A stretch of 7,012 nucleotides of DNA. Origin: an uncultured Capnocytophaga sp. Lineage in GTDB: Bacteria; Bacteroidota; Bacteroidia; Flavobacteriales; Flavobacteriaceae. The stretch is taken from NCBI GenBank assembly GCA_905372595.1, contig CAJPPS010000077.1:1-7012 (forward strand), read 5' to 3'. The position numbers and the translations under genes are program-made. This document shows positions 1-5,504 of this stretch, in pieces (within the stretch, counting starts at the first letter, position 1; each line of letters opens with the position of its first letter). The notes below the pieces were generated by a model. That model worked only from the letters and a program-made list of their open reading frames with translations. It ran no database searches and was not told the DNA's origin.

Positions 1-2
1 TT

Positions 3-65
3 GATTATGTAAAAGGTAAAACCATAAGCGGAGATATTTTTATATCTTTGCCGCCGGAAATTTAA
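3..65 (+). CDS. Possible 3' end of an upstream gene (C-terminal 20 codons)
   Basis: Frame 3 is open from the window edge to a TAA at 63-65 and reads DYVKGKTISGDIFISLPPEI. The stop lies only 4 nt before the ATG of the phosphatase gene, which is the spacing expected of adjacent genes in one unit. Twenty codons are too few to identify a family, and an open stretch of this length can occur by chance in AT-rich DNA. No function is proposed. Confidence 0.35.
   Translation, partial: DYVKGKTISGDIFISLPPEI
43..50 (+). promoter_or_regulatory. Candidate Bacteroidota -7 box (TATCTTTG) for the phosphatase gene
   Basis: TATCTTTG matches the Bacteroidota TAnnTTTG -7 consensus and ends 19 nt before the ATG at 70. 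No clear -33 TTTG is visible at the right distance, since only about 40 nt of upstream sequence is present. The box also lies inside the possible upstream reading frame, so it could be a chance match. Motifs of this kind are expected a few times by chance in 7 kb of AT-rich DNA. Confidence 0.45.
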
Positions 66-69
66 TCAG

Positions 70-897
70 ATGAGACAGAAAAAACTACTACTTTATGGGT
101 TGCTATTCTTGGCAACTCCTACCATAGCACAACAGTCCTATCTCAAAGAAGGAATAGATAAGTGTAAAGAAGAAGAGCTAGCAGGAAATGGGAAACTCTA
201 TGCCGCCTTTTTCCAACAACAGGCAGCAGAGTATGACGCTTTGTGCCTACAGGCGTTTAATGTAGCTCGTATGCGATTAGATGAGGCGCTTGCTCAAAAG
301 AGTGATAAGCCCTTAGCTATTGTTTCGGATATCGACGAGACTTTCTTAAATACTTCTTATTATGCAGTCCTTTGTGGTAAAAAAGGAGCAGAATTCCATC
401 AAAATACCTGGGAGGCTTGGACAGCTAAGGCTGAGGCAACTCCTTTGGCAGGAGCTTTGGAGTTCTATCAGTATGCACACGAGAAAGGAGTAGCTATTTT
501 CTATGTAACTAACCGAAAGGAAAATGAGCGAGTAGGAACAGCCTTGAATATCAAACGTTATAACTTTCCATATCAAGGAGATGATCACCTCATATTCCGT
601 ACAGCAGAGAAAAGCAAGGAAAGCAGACGTGAGAAAATCGCCCAAAAATATAATATTGTTCTCCTGCTAGGGGATAATCTAGGGGATTTTGATAAAGATT
701 TTGATAAACAGACTACTCAAGAGCGTGCAGAAGCGGTACAAAAAAATCGTGCAGCTTTTGGTAAAAAGTATATTGTACTTCCTAATACTTCTTATGGAGA
801 TTGGGAGAGTGCAGCTTATGGATCAAAATATCTCAGTATCAAGGAAAGAAATGCTATTATTCTTGAGAGATTGAAAGATAAACCTGTAGCAAATTAG
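70..897 (+). CDS. Class C acid phosphatase / 5'-nucleotidase, e(P4) family, secreted
   Basis: A 275-residue HAD-superfamily phosphomonoesterase. The family hydrolyses nucleoside monophosphates and other phosphomonoesters outside the cytoplasm, feeding nucleoside and phosphate salvage. Residues 1-20 form a signal peptide: a basic MRQKK start, a hydrophobic core, and likely cleavage after TIA (A20). The HAD motifs are in order: DIDET at 87-91 (nucleophile D87, acid/base D89), TNR at 147-149, K183 followed by R186, and GDNLGDF at 201-207 with metal-binding D202 and D206. Length fits the family, and all catalytic motifs are intact. Unlike the Haemophilus e(P4) lipoprotein, the signal peptide has no lipobox cysteine (the first Cys is C32), so a soluble periplasmic or secreted form is inferred. 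The gene appears monocistronic, with a strong terminator 19 nt downstream. ATG 70 is chosen because it gives the complete signal peptide. Family assignment is firm; substrate preference is not. Confidence 0.93.
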   Translation: MRQKKLLLYGLLFLATPTIAQQSYLKEGIDKCKEEELAGNGKLYAAFFQQQAAEYDALCLQAFNVARMRLDEALAQKSDKPLAIVSDIDETFLNTSYYAVLCGKKGAEFHQNTWEAWTAKAEATPLAGALEFYQYAHEKGVAIFYVTNRKENERVGTALNIKRYNFPYQGDDHLIFRTAEKSKESRREKIAQKYNIVLLLGDNLGDFDKDFDKQTTQERAEAVQKNRAAFGKKYIVLPNTSYGDWESAAYGSKYLSIKERNAIILERLKDKPVAN

Positions 898-915
898 CTT
901 AATATTTTTATTCAG

Positions 916-945
916 AGGCTGTTCTTATAATAGAACAGCCTTTTT
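916..945 (+). terminator. Rho-independent terminator after the phosphatase gene
   Basis: AGGCTGTTCT (916-925) and AGAACAGCCT (932-941) form a perfect 10-bp stem with a 6-nt loop (TATAAT), followed by a T run at 941-945. It lies 19 nt past the stop codon, with no other gene before the next promoter, so it should end the phosphatase transcript. Confidence 0.93.
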
Positions 946-978
946 ATATTTTCTGGATTAAGTATTAAGGATTTTTTG

Positions 979-986
979 TATATTTG
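979..986 (+). promoter_or_regulatory. Candidate -7 box (TATATTTG) for the membrane protein / YfiT / WGR unit
   Basis: TATATTTG matches TAnnTTTG and ends 17 nt before the ATG at 1004, directly after the terminator, where a new transcription unit must start. No good TTTG -33 element is visible at the usual 19-21 nt spacing; TCTG at 952-955 is the nearest poor match, with a 23-nt spacer. Position supports the call more than the -33 region does. Confidence 0.68.
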
Positions 987-1003
987 CGCAAAGTTAGTCC
1001 TAT

Positions 1004-1480
1004 ATGAAAGCCTCTACTAAGTATATACTGCTATCTTTATTGGTAGAATATATGCTCTTTTGTCTTTTTATGCATTGTGTAATAAACCCAAAGTCAAACA
1101 CTTATGTTACTGCAATGGGAGCTATACGTACCTATGCCACCATTACAGCGCTTTATATACCTACCTTTGTATTGGCTTATTTTATAGGGCAAAAGCTGAA
1201 GTGCCATCTTTATAGTAGGTTCAAGAATTTTATCTTAGGAGTATTGCTTATTTTTGTTTTCTATATTACAACCTTTTGGCTTACAATGATGTGTGCTACT
1301 TATTTTCTCTGCCCTGAAGATGATAGGCGCTATTGTATGGAGATAACACAATTTGTAGTGTTTGGATATACAATGTATGGAGTAGGCAAATGGTTGTTTG
1401 TTTTCGTGGCGTTACTCTTGGGAAGCCTTTTAGTAATGACAAGCAACAAATTTCTAAAGAAAAATACAGATAATTCCTAA
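1004..1480 (+). CDS. Hypothetical four-helix integral membrane protein
   Basis: I do not recognise a family. The 158-residue protein has four hydrophobic stretches, about residues 7-27, 43-62, 76-101 and 115-146. The short loop at 63-75 (KLKCHLYSRFK) and the C-terminal tail (KFLKK) are basic, whereas the loop at 102-114 is acidic and holds CPEDDRRYC. By the positive-inside rule this suggests both termini are cytoplasmic, with two cysteines (C103, C111) on the periplasmic side that could form a disulfide. No catalytic or transporter motif is evident. It is the first gene after the candidate promoter at 979-986, and its stop is only 3 nt before the next ATG, so it is very likely cotranscribed with the YfiT-like gene. 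The start is the first ATG after the promoter. Confidence 0.85.
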   Translation: MKASTKYILLSLLVEYMLFCLFMHCVINPKSNTYVTAMGAIRTYATITALYIPTFVLAYFIGQKLKCHLYSRFKNFILGVLLIFVFYITTFWLTMMCATYFLCPEDDRRYCMEITQFVVFGYTMYGVGKWLFVFVALLLGSLLVMTSNKFLKKNTDNS

Positions 1481-1483
1481 CTT

Positions 1484-2020
1484 ATGGATTCTATAAAATA
1501 TCCTATAGGTGCTTTTGAGCTACCTAAGGAAATTACCCAGAAGCACATAAACACTTATATAGAAGAGCTTAGGCGCTTTCCTTATTTGTTAGAAGAAGCA
1601 GTAAAACAATGTCCGCCTAATATACTCAACCTTACCTATAGAGAAGGAGGCTGGACAATAGCTCAAATAGTCCATCACTTAGCCGATGTGAATATGAATA
1701 GCTTTATTCGTTGTAAGCTTGCCCTAACGGAAGAAAACCCTATGGTAAAACCCTACGAAGAAACCTTGTGGGCAGAGCTTCCTGAGGCAAAAGACTTTTA
1801 TATAGCACCCTCTTTGTATATCATAAATGGAGTACATTGGCGCTGGTGGAAGCTCCTAAGGGCTCTTACTCCAGAGGATTTCGAAAAGACTTACCAACAT
1901 CCACAGAGTGGACAAAAAGTGTCTATAAAGCAGGAAATAGCCAAGAGTGTGTGGCACGGCAAGCACCATTTAGCCCATATTGAATTGGCTAAAAAACTTA
2001 AAATAATTACTAACAGCTAA
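1484..2020 (+). CDS. YfiT/DinB-family metal-dependent protein, putative bacillithiol transferase
   Basis: A 178-residue DinB-like four-helix-bundle protein of the YfiT/BstA type. Characterised relatives bind a divalent metal through three histidines and are annotated as S-transferases that attach bacillithiol to electrophiles, or as metal-dependent hydrolases. Visible family features are YREGGWTIAQIVHHLAD (52-68), with a metal-ligand His at 64/65; the conserved LTEENPMVKPYEE block (81-93) followed by W96; and WHGKHHLAHIE (157-167), whose H161 and H165 have the i/i+4 spacing of the other two ligands. Length is typical and all ligands are present. The gene starts 3 nt after the membrane protein and ends 13 nt before the WGR gene, so it is in mid-operon. 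Family placement is strong. The thiol cofactor and substrate are inferred from relatives; no thiol-biosynthesis gene is in the window. Confidence 0.9.
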   Translation: MDSIKYPIGAFELPKEITQKHINTYIEELRRFPYLLEEAVKQCPPNILNLTYREGGWTIAQIVHHLADVNMNSFIRCKLALTEENPMVKPYEETLWAELPEAKDFYIAPSLYIINGVHWRWWKLLRALTPEDFEKTYQHPQSGQKVSIKQEIAKSVWHGKHHLAHIELAKKLKIITNS

Positions 2021-2033
2021 TAACTTATACAAA

Positions 2034-2888
2034 ATGAAAAGAAGGTTTATCTATCAAGATGCCAAATCGGATAAGTTTTGGGATATTGATTTTGAAGGTA
2101 CTACCCAAACCGTCGTTTATGGGAAAACAGGTACCGCAGGGCGTGAAGCCGTAAAGGAATTTGCTACCCCTGAAGAGTGTACCAAGGAAAGCGAAAAATT
2201 AATTCTCCAAAAACTCAAAAAAGGCTATACCGAACTCAAGGAAGGCGAGGCTGCTCCTGAGAAAAGAGAATACTCAGAGGAGGAAAAAGCCGACTATTTC
2301 TTCTGGGAAGCCATAGAAAAGAGCTACAAATATAACAAAAAAGACTGGGAAGCCTATGATCTAGAGGAGCATTTAGAGAAACTTACTGCTTACCTTTCCA
2401 AATACAGCGAAGAGCGGCTGATCCTCTTTGAAAAAACCTTAGAACAAAAACTCATTTCCCTTTATACCGCCTCCATTGCCGAACTCTATATCATTCTTGG
2501 GAACGAATATGAAAAAGATGGTGATACATACAGTTTTGATGGCTTTATCTCCGATGATGGTTTTCTCTATTTCCGCTGTTGGCTGTTGCTTAAGGGTAAA
2601 GAATTTTATGACGACATCACCAAGGACATACAATCCTTTGTCTCAGGCAAGTACCATTTTGATATAGGAGAGACTTGGGCAGAGGAACTTCTCTATGTAG
2701 CCGATGATGCCAATCAAGAAGCTCGTCCTGATAGCGATGAGGACATCATTCGCGATACTGTAAATGAAAAGTGGCCTGAACTGAATTATGATTTTGGTGA
2801 CTTTGCTATGGAAAGAAAACCAGAGTATGGAAAAGAGCTTCAAAAGATGTACCCCAAATTGGTTGCTGAAATTATGCCTATACGATAA
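2034..2888 (+). CDS. WGR-domain and DUF4240-domain protein
   Basis: A 284-residue cytoplasmic protein with two recognisable parts. Residues about 1-68 look like a WGR domain: the core YGKTGTAGRE (29-38) replaces the canonical WGRxGxxGQ, and the domain ends with the usual KKGY (62-65). WGR domains occur in eukaryotic PARPs, where they contact DNA, and as small bacterial proteins of uncertain role. After an acidic, Lys/Glu-rich linker, residues about 88-205 resemble DUF4240: FFWEAIEKS (89-97) and the signature SDDGFLYFRCWLLLKGKEFY (173-192). The tail is acidic, and no catalytic motif, signal peptide or membrane segment is seen. It is the last gene of the 1004-2888 unit, 13 nt after the YfiT-like gene, and no hairpin terminator follows it. 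Domain calls are confident; biochemical function is unknown. Confidence 0.85.
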   Translation: MKRRFIYQDAKSDKFWDIDFEGTTQTVVYGKTGTAGREAVKEFATPEECTKESEKLILQKLKKGYTELKEGEAAPEKREYSEEEKADYFFWEAIEKSYKYNKKDWEAYDLEEHLEKLTAYLSKYSEERLILFEKTLEQKLISLYTASIAELYIILGNEYEKDGDTYSFDGFISDDGFLYFRCWLLLKGKEFYDDITKDIQSFVSGKYHFDIGETWAEELLYVADDANQEARPDSDEDIIRDTVNEKWPELNYDFGDFAMERKPEYGKELQKMYPKLVAEIMPIR

Positions 2889-2934
2889 CTAAGAAAAAAA
2901 CTTTAATAGAATAGCGATATTATTCAAAAAGTAG

Positions 2935-2942
2935 TACCTTTG
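2935..2942 (+). promoter_or_regulatory. Candidate -7 box (TACCTTTG) for the dCMP deaminase unit
   Basis: TACCTTTG fits TAnnTTTG and lies in the 63-nt gap between the WGR gene and dCMP deaminase, ending only 9 nt before the ATG at 2952. No convincing TTTG lies 19-21 nt upstream. Transcription beginning a few nucleotides after the box would leave an almost leaderless mRNA. With no terminator behind the WGR gene, read-through is an alternative source of expression. Confidence 0.6.
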
Positions 2943-2951
2943 CCATCAGAT

Positions 2952-3380
2952 ATGGAAAAACAAGAAAGATACGACCGCGCTTATATGCGTATGGCACAAG
3001 AATGGGCAAAGCTCTCTTATAGCAAGCGCAAGCAAGTAGGGGCAATCATTGTCAAAGACCGTATGATTATCTCGGACGGTTACAATGGTACGCCTACAGG
3101 CTTTGACAATTGTTGTGAGGATGAACAAGGACAGACTCTTTGGTATGTACTTCACGCTGAGGCTAATGCTATTCTTAAGGTAGCAGCCTCTACTCAGTCC
3201 TGTATAGGAGCAACCCTTTATATCACAATGTCACCCTGTAAGGAATGTAGCAAGCTGATTCATCAGGCAGGAATAGTAAGGGTTGTTTATAAAGAAGCTT
3301 ATAAAGATACTAGTGGATTGGAATTTTTAGAAAAAGCAGGAGTAACATTGCTACATTTGCCAGAGGATAGTGAAATATAG
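2952..3380 (+). CDS. Deoxycytidylate (dCMP) deaminase, zinc-dependent
   Basis: A 142-residue cytosolic enzyme of the cytidine/deoxycytidylate deaminase superfamily. It converts dCMP to dUMP, the precursor for thymidylate synthesis. The catalytic site is complete: HAEANAI has zinc ligand H68 and proton-shuttling E70, and PCKEC (95-99) supplies zinc ligands C96 and C99. The DGYNGTP block (42-48), typical of dCMP rather than tRNA-adenosine deaminases, supports substrate choice. I use ATG 2952 although the frame extends upstream to a TTG at 2940. That TTG lies within the candidate promoter box, and starting at 2952 gives the MEKQERYDRAYMRMA start usual for this family. The stop is 5 nt before the next gene, so cotranscription with the IPExxxVDY gene and pyk is likely. 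The main alternative is another deaminase of the same fold. Confidence 0.92.
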   Translation: MEKQERYDRAYMRMAQEWAKLSYSKRKQVGAIIVKDRMIISDGYNGTPTGFDNCCEDEQGQTLWYVLHAEANAILKVAASTQSCIGATLYITMSPCKECSKLIHQAGIVRVVYKEAYKDTSGLEFLEKAGVTLLHLPEDSEI

Positions 3381-3385
3381 AGAGA

Positions 3386-3865
3386 ATGGCAAAACAATAT
3401 CAACTAGACTTTGAAGAGGAGGAAGTGAATGAGCTTTTGCTTGCTATTCATAGTGCTTTCGCTCCTCCTAAGTTTGCCTATTGGCTTAATAGAGAGCTAG
3501 AAACAGCTTTTGTTCGTGCTCCTGAAGAACTTCGGGATTCCCTGACAGATATACATTTTCCCTTGTTTTCCTATTGTAGGAATGAAGAGGAGATTTGGTA
3601 TATTATTGCCAATAAAACTTACCAAGTAGTAGGAAAAGACTTATTTGGAAATGTAGAAAAACTACAGTTATTAGTTCCTACACTTCCTAAGGTAGATTAC
3701 TTTCTGCGGATTAGCAATTATGACCCAGAAGAAGACTATCTTTCCATATTACAAGCGATACAATGGATAGAAGCTATCTATGAAATTCCCATTCTCACTG
3801 AAGAAGGACTTTCTCCAAAAGAAAGAAAAAAAATAACTGAAATCAAAACTAAATTAATATTTTAA
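3386..3865 (+). CDS. IPExxxVDY-family protein
   Basis: A 159-residue soluble acidic protein matching the Bacteroidota IPExxxVDY family in length, in the position of its signature and in gene order immediately upstream of pyruvate kinase. The signature here is VPTLPKVDYFL (97-107): VDYFL is intact, but IPE is replaced by VPT. A second recognisable block is FPLFSYCRNEEEIWYIIANK (58-77). The first residues are rich in Glu (FEEEEVNE), and no signal peptide or membrane helix is present. The family's molecular role is unknown. The gene begins 5 nt after dCMP deaminase and ends 4 nt before pyk, so it is almost certainly cotranscribed with pyk. In other flavobacteria I recall the family being adjacent to pyk, and often to rnc; rnc is not here, its place being taken by the deaminase gene. 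Confidence 0.82.
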   Translation: MAKQYQLDFEEEEVNELLLAIHSAFAPPKFAYWLNRELETAFVRAPEELRDSLTDIHFPLFSYCRNEEEIWYIIANKTYQVVGKDLFGNVEKLQLLVPTLPKVDYFLRISNYDPEEDYLSILQAIQWIEAIYEIPILTEEGLSPKERKKITEIKTKLIF

Positions 3866-3869
3866 TAGT

Positions 3870-5306
3870 ATGATAGGAAAGAAAAAAACCAAAATTGTAG
3901 CTACCTTAGGGCCTGCTACAGATAGTCCAGAGATACTCAAACAGATGATATTGGCAGGAGCCAATGTATTCCGTATCAACTTCTCTCACGCCAATTATGA
4001 GGAGGTAAAGCAACGTATCGCACAAGTGCGAGCTATAGAAGAAGAACTCAAAACACACGTAGCTCTTCTAGGAGATTTACAAGGTCCTAAGCTCCGAGTA
4101 GGGGAGATGGAGGAGAATGTTTTCGTAGAAAAAGGTGATGAAATCTCTTTCATCACAGGAGAACCTTTTGTTGGGAACAAGGAGCGTGCTTATATGAACT
4201 ACGCCCAGTTTCCTTGTGATGTAAAAGCAGGCGAACGCGTACTTCTGGATGATGGAAAGCTTATATTTGAGGTTGTTTCTACCAATGGAAAAGATACTGT
4301 TTTGGCAAAAGTAGTACAGGGAGGTATTCTCAAGTCCAAAAAAGGGGTGAACCTACCTAACACCAATATTTCCTTACCAGCTCTTACAGAAAAAGATATC
4401 AAAGATGCTATTTTCGCCATCGAGCAAGAGGTGGATTGGATAGCACTTTCTTTTGTACGCCACGCCAAGGATATAGAAGACCTTAAAGCACTGATTAAAG
4501 AACATACCTCTGAGGATATTCCTATTATTGCCAAAATAGAAAAACCTGAAGCTCTGGCTAATATAGATGAGATTATTGCTAATTGTCAAGGGTTAATGGT
4601 TGCTCGAGGTGATTTAGCTGTAGAAACTCCAGCTCAGGAAGTACCTCTTCGCCAAAAGGAGTTAGTTCGTAAAGCTAAAGAAGCCAGAATCCCTGTGATT
4701 ATAGCTACCCAAATGATGGAAACGATGATAGAGAGCCTTACACCTACTCGTGCCGAGGTAAATGATGTGGCTAACTCTATTATTGATGGAGCTGATGCTG
4801 TAATGCTTTCTGCGGAGACCTCTACAGGGAAATATCCAGTACAGGTAATCGAAAAAATGTCTGATATTATTCGAAGTGTAGAAGATTCCGATTTTATCAA
4901 TGTACCTCGTACTTCTCCTGTGAGAGAAGGAAATGGACGCTTTGTGACCCAATCCATTTGTCTTAGTGCAGCTCACCTTGCTGATGAAATGGATGCTAAG
5001 ATTATTTCTACCCTTACAGGTAGTGGTTATACAGCTTTTCAGGTATCTGCATTGCGCCCCAGTGCTCATATCTTGGTGTTCTCCTCTAACCGACGACTAC
5101 TTACCAAGCTCAGCCTGCTATGGGGGGTAACCACCTACTATTATGATCGTTACGTATCCACTGATGAGACTATAGAGGATATTAACCGTATTGCTACTCG
5201 TGAAGGACACGTACAAGTGGGAGATATTGTTATCAGCCTTAGTGCTATGCCAATAAGCTATCAAGGTCCTGTGAATACAGTACGAGCTACACAGATATTA
5301 GCATAA
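3870..5306 (+). CDS. pyk: Pyruvate kinase
   Basis: A 478-residue cytosolic enzyme transferring phosphate from phosphoenolpyruvate to ADP, the last step of glycolysis. Length is normal for the family. The order is: N-terminal TKIVATLGPAT (7-17); the substrate and K+ site FRINFSH (34-40, with R35, N37, S39); LLGDLQGPKLRVGE (66-79) leading into the lid (B) domain, about 70-170; the active-site signature IIAKIEKPEAL (219-229) with catalytic K222 and metal ligand E224; ARGDLAVE (245-252) with second metal ligand D248; and ATQMMETM (279-286) with T280. The regulatory C domain occupies roughly 350-478. All key residues are intact. It is the last gene of the 2952-5306 unit, 4 nt after the IPExxxVDY gene, and a long inverted repeat follows. 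The start is the first in-frame ATG, two residues ahead of the conserved KKKTKIVATLGP. The allosteric effector cannot be read from the sequence. Confidence 0.98.
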   Translation: MIGKKKTKIVATLGPATDSPEILKQMILAGANVFRINFSHANYEEVKQRIAQVRAIEEELKTHVALLGDLQGPKLRVGEMEENVFVEKGDEISFITGEPFVGNKERAYMNYAQFPCDVKAGERVLLDDGKLIFEVVSTNGKDTVLAKVVQGGILKSKKGVNLPNTNISLPALTEKDIKDAIFAIEQEVDWIALSFVRHAKDIEDLKALIKEHTSEDIPIIAKIEKPEALANIDEIIANCQGLMVARGDLAVETPAQEVPLRQKELVRKAKEARIPVIIATQMMETMIESLTPTRAEVNDVANSIIDGADAVMLSAETSTGKYPVQVIEKMSDIIRSVEDSDFINVPRTSPVREGNGRFVTQSICLSAAHLADEMDAKIISTLTGSGYTAFQVSALRPSAHILVFSSNRRLLTKLSLLWGVTTYYYDRYVSTDETIEDINRIATREGHVQVGDIVISLSAMPISYQGPVNTVRATQILA

Positions 5307-5329
5307 TTTCCAGAAATAAAACTAATTTA

Positions 5330-5377
5330 GAGGCAAAAGTAATGGATAACCAATTAGTTATCTGTTACTTTTGTCTT
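5330..5377 (+). terminator. Long hairpin downstream of pyk, probable terminator
   Basis: The left arm is CAAAAGTAA-TG-GATAAC (5334-5350), the loop CAATTA (5351-5356), and the right arm GTTATC-TG-TTACTTTTG (5357-5373). The central TG/TG steps pair as U-G wobbles in plus-strand RNA, and four further pairs extend the stem to 5330/5377, giving about 21 continuous RNA base pairs. ACTAA (5321-5325) and TTAGT (5381-5385) could add an outer stem. No clean T run follows. The U-rich right arm and the following CTTAGTTTAG may serve instead, so the terminator call is less certain than the hairpin itself. It begins 24 nt past the pyk stop. Confidence 0.7.
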
Positions 5378-5399
5378 AGTTTAGTGTGAGATAAAAAGT

Positions 5400-5502
5400 C
5401 TATTTTCCAAAAATACACGATAGATAATCTCGATAAAAAATAATCTCTTCAAAAATTTGATAGGTAACTGAAAAATACTAATTTTGCGTGCTATTTTCCA
5501 AA
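5400..5502 (+). repeat. Pair of 12-bp direct repeats (CTATTTTCCAAA) around the M23 promoter
   Basis: CTATTTTCCAAA occurs at 5400-5411 and again at 5491-5502. The first copy lies upstream of the candidate -33 element. The second lies in the predicted 5' untranslated region, ending 2 nt before the ATG at 5505. The copies bracket the promoter, about 91 bp apart. A binding site or a duplication remnant are both possible; no function is established. Confidence 0.5.
5456..5486 (+). promoter_or_regulatory. Bacteroidota-type promoter for the M23 peptidase gene (TTTG-N19-TAATTTTG)
   Basis: TTTG at 5456-5459 is separated by 19 nt from TAATTTTG at 5479-5486, matching both halves and the spacing of the Bacteroidota housekeeping promoter. 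The box ends 18 nt before the ATG at 5505, and the promoter follows a probable terminator. It is the only promoter in the window with both elements well matched. Confidence 0.85.
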
Positions 5503-5504
5503 CA

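Noticed and set aside
1162..1169. TACCTTTG box inside the membrane-protein gene
   Set aside because: It matches TAnnTTTG but is mid-gene with no downstream start it could serve; a few such matches are expected by chance in this composition.
2940..2951. TTG at 2940 as the start of dCMP deaminase
   Set aside because: The codon is part of the TACCTTTG promoter box, and the four extra residues are not expected for the family; ATG 2952 is preferred.
4199..5069. Several long open frames on the minus strand opposite pyk
   Set aside because: They lie antisense to a gene with every pyruvate kinase motif intact, show no recognisable protein features, and are explained by the codon use of the plus-strand gene.
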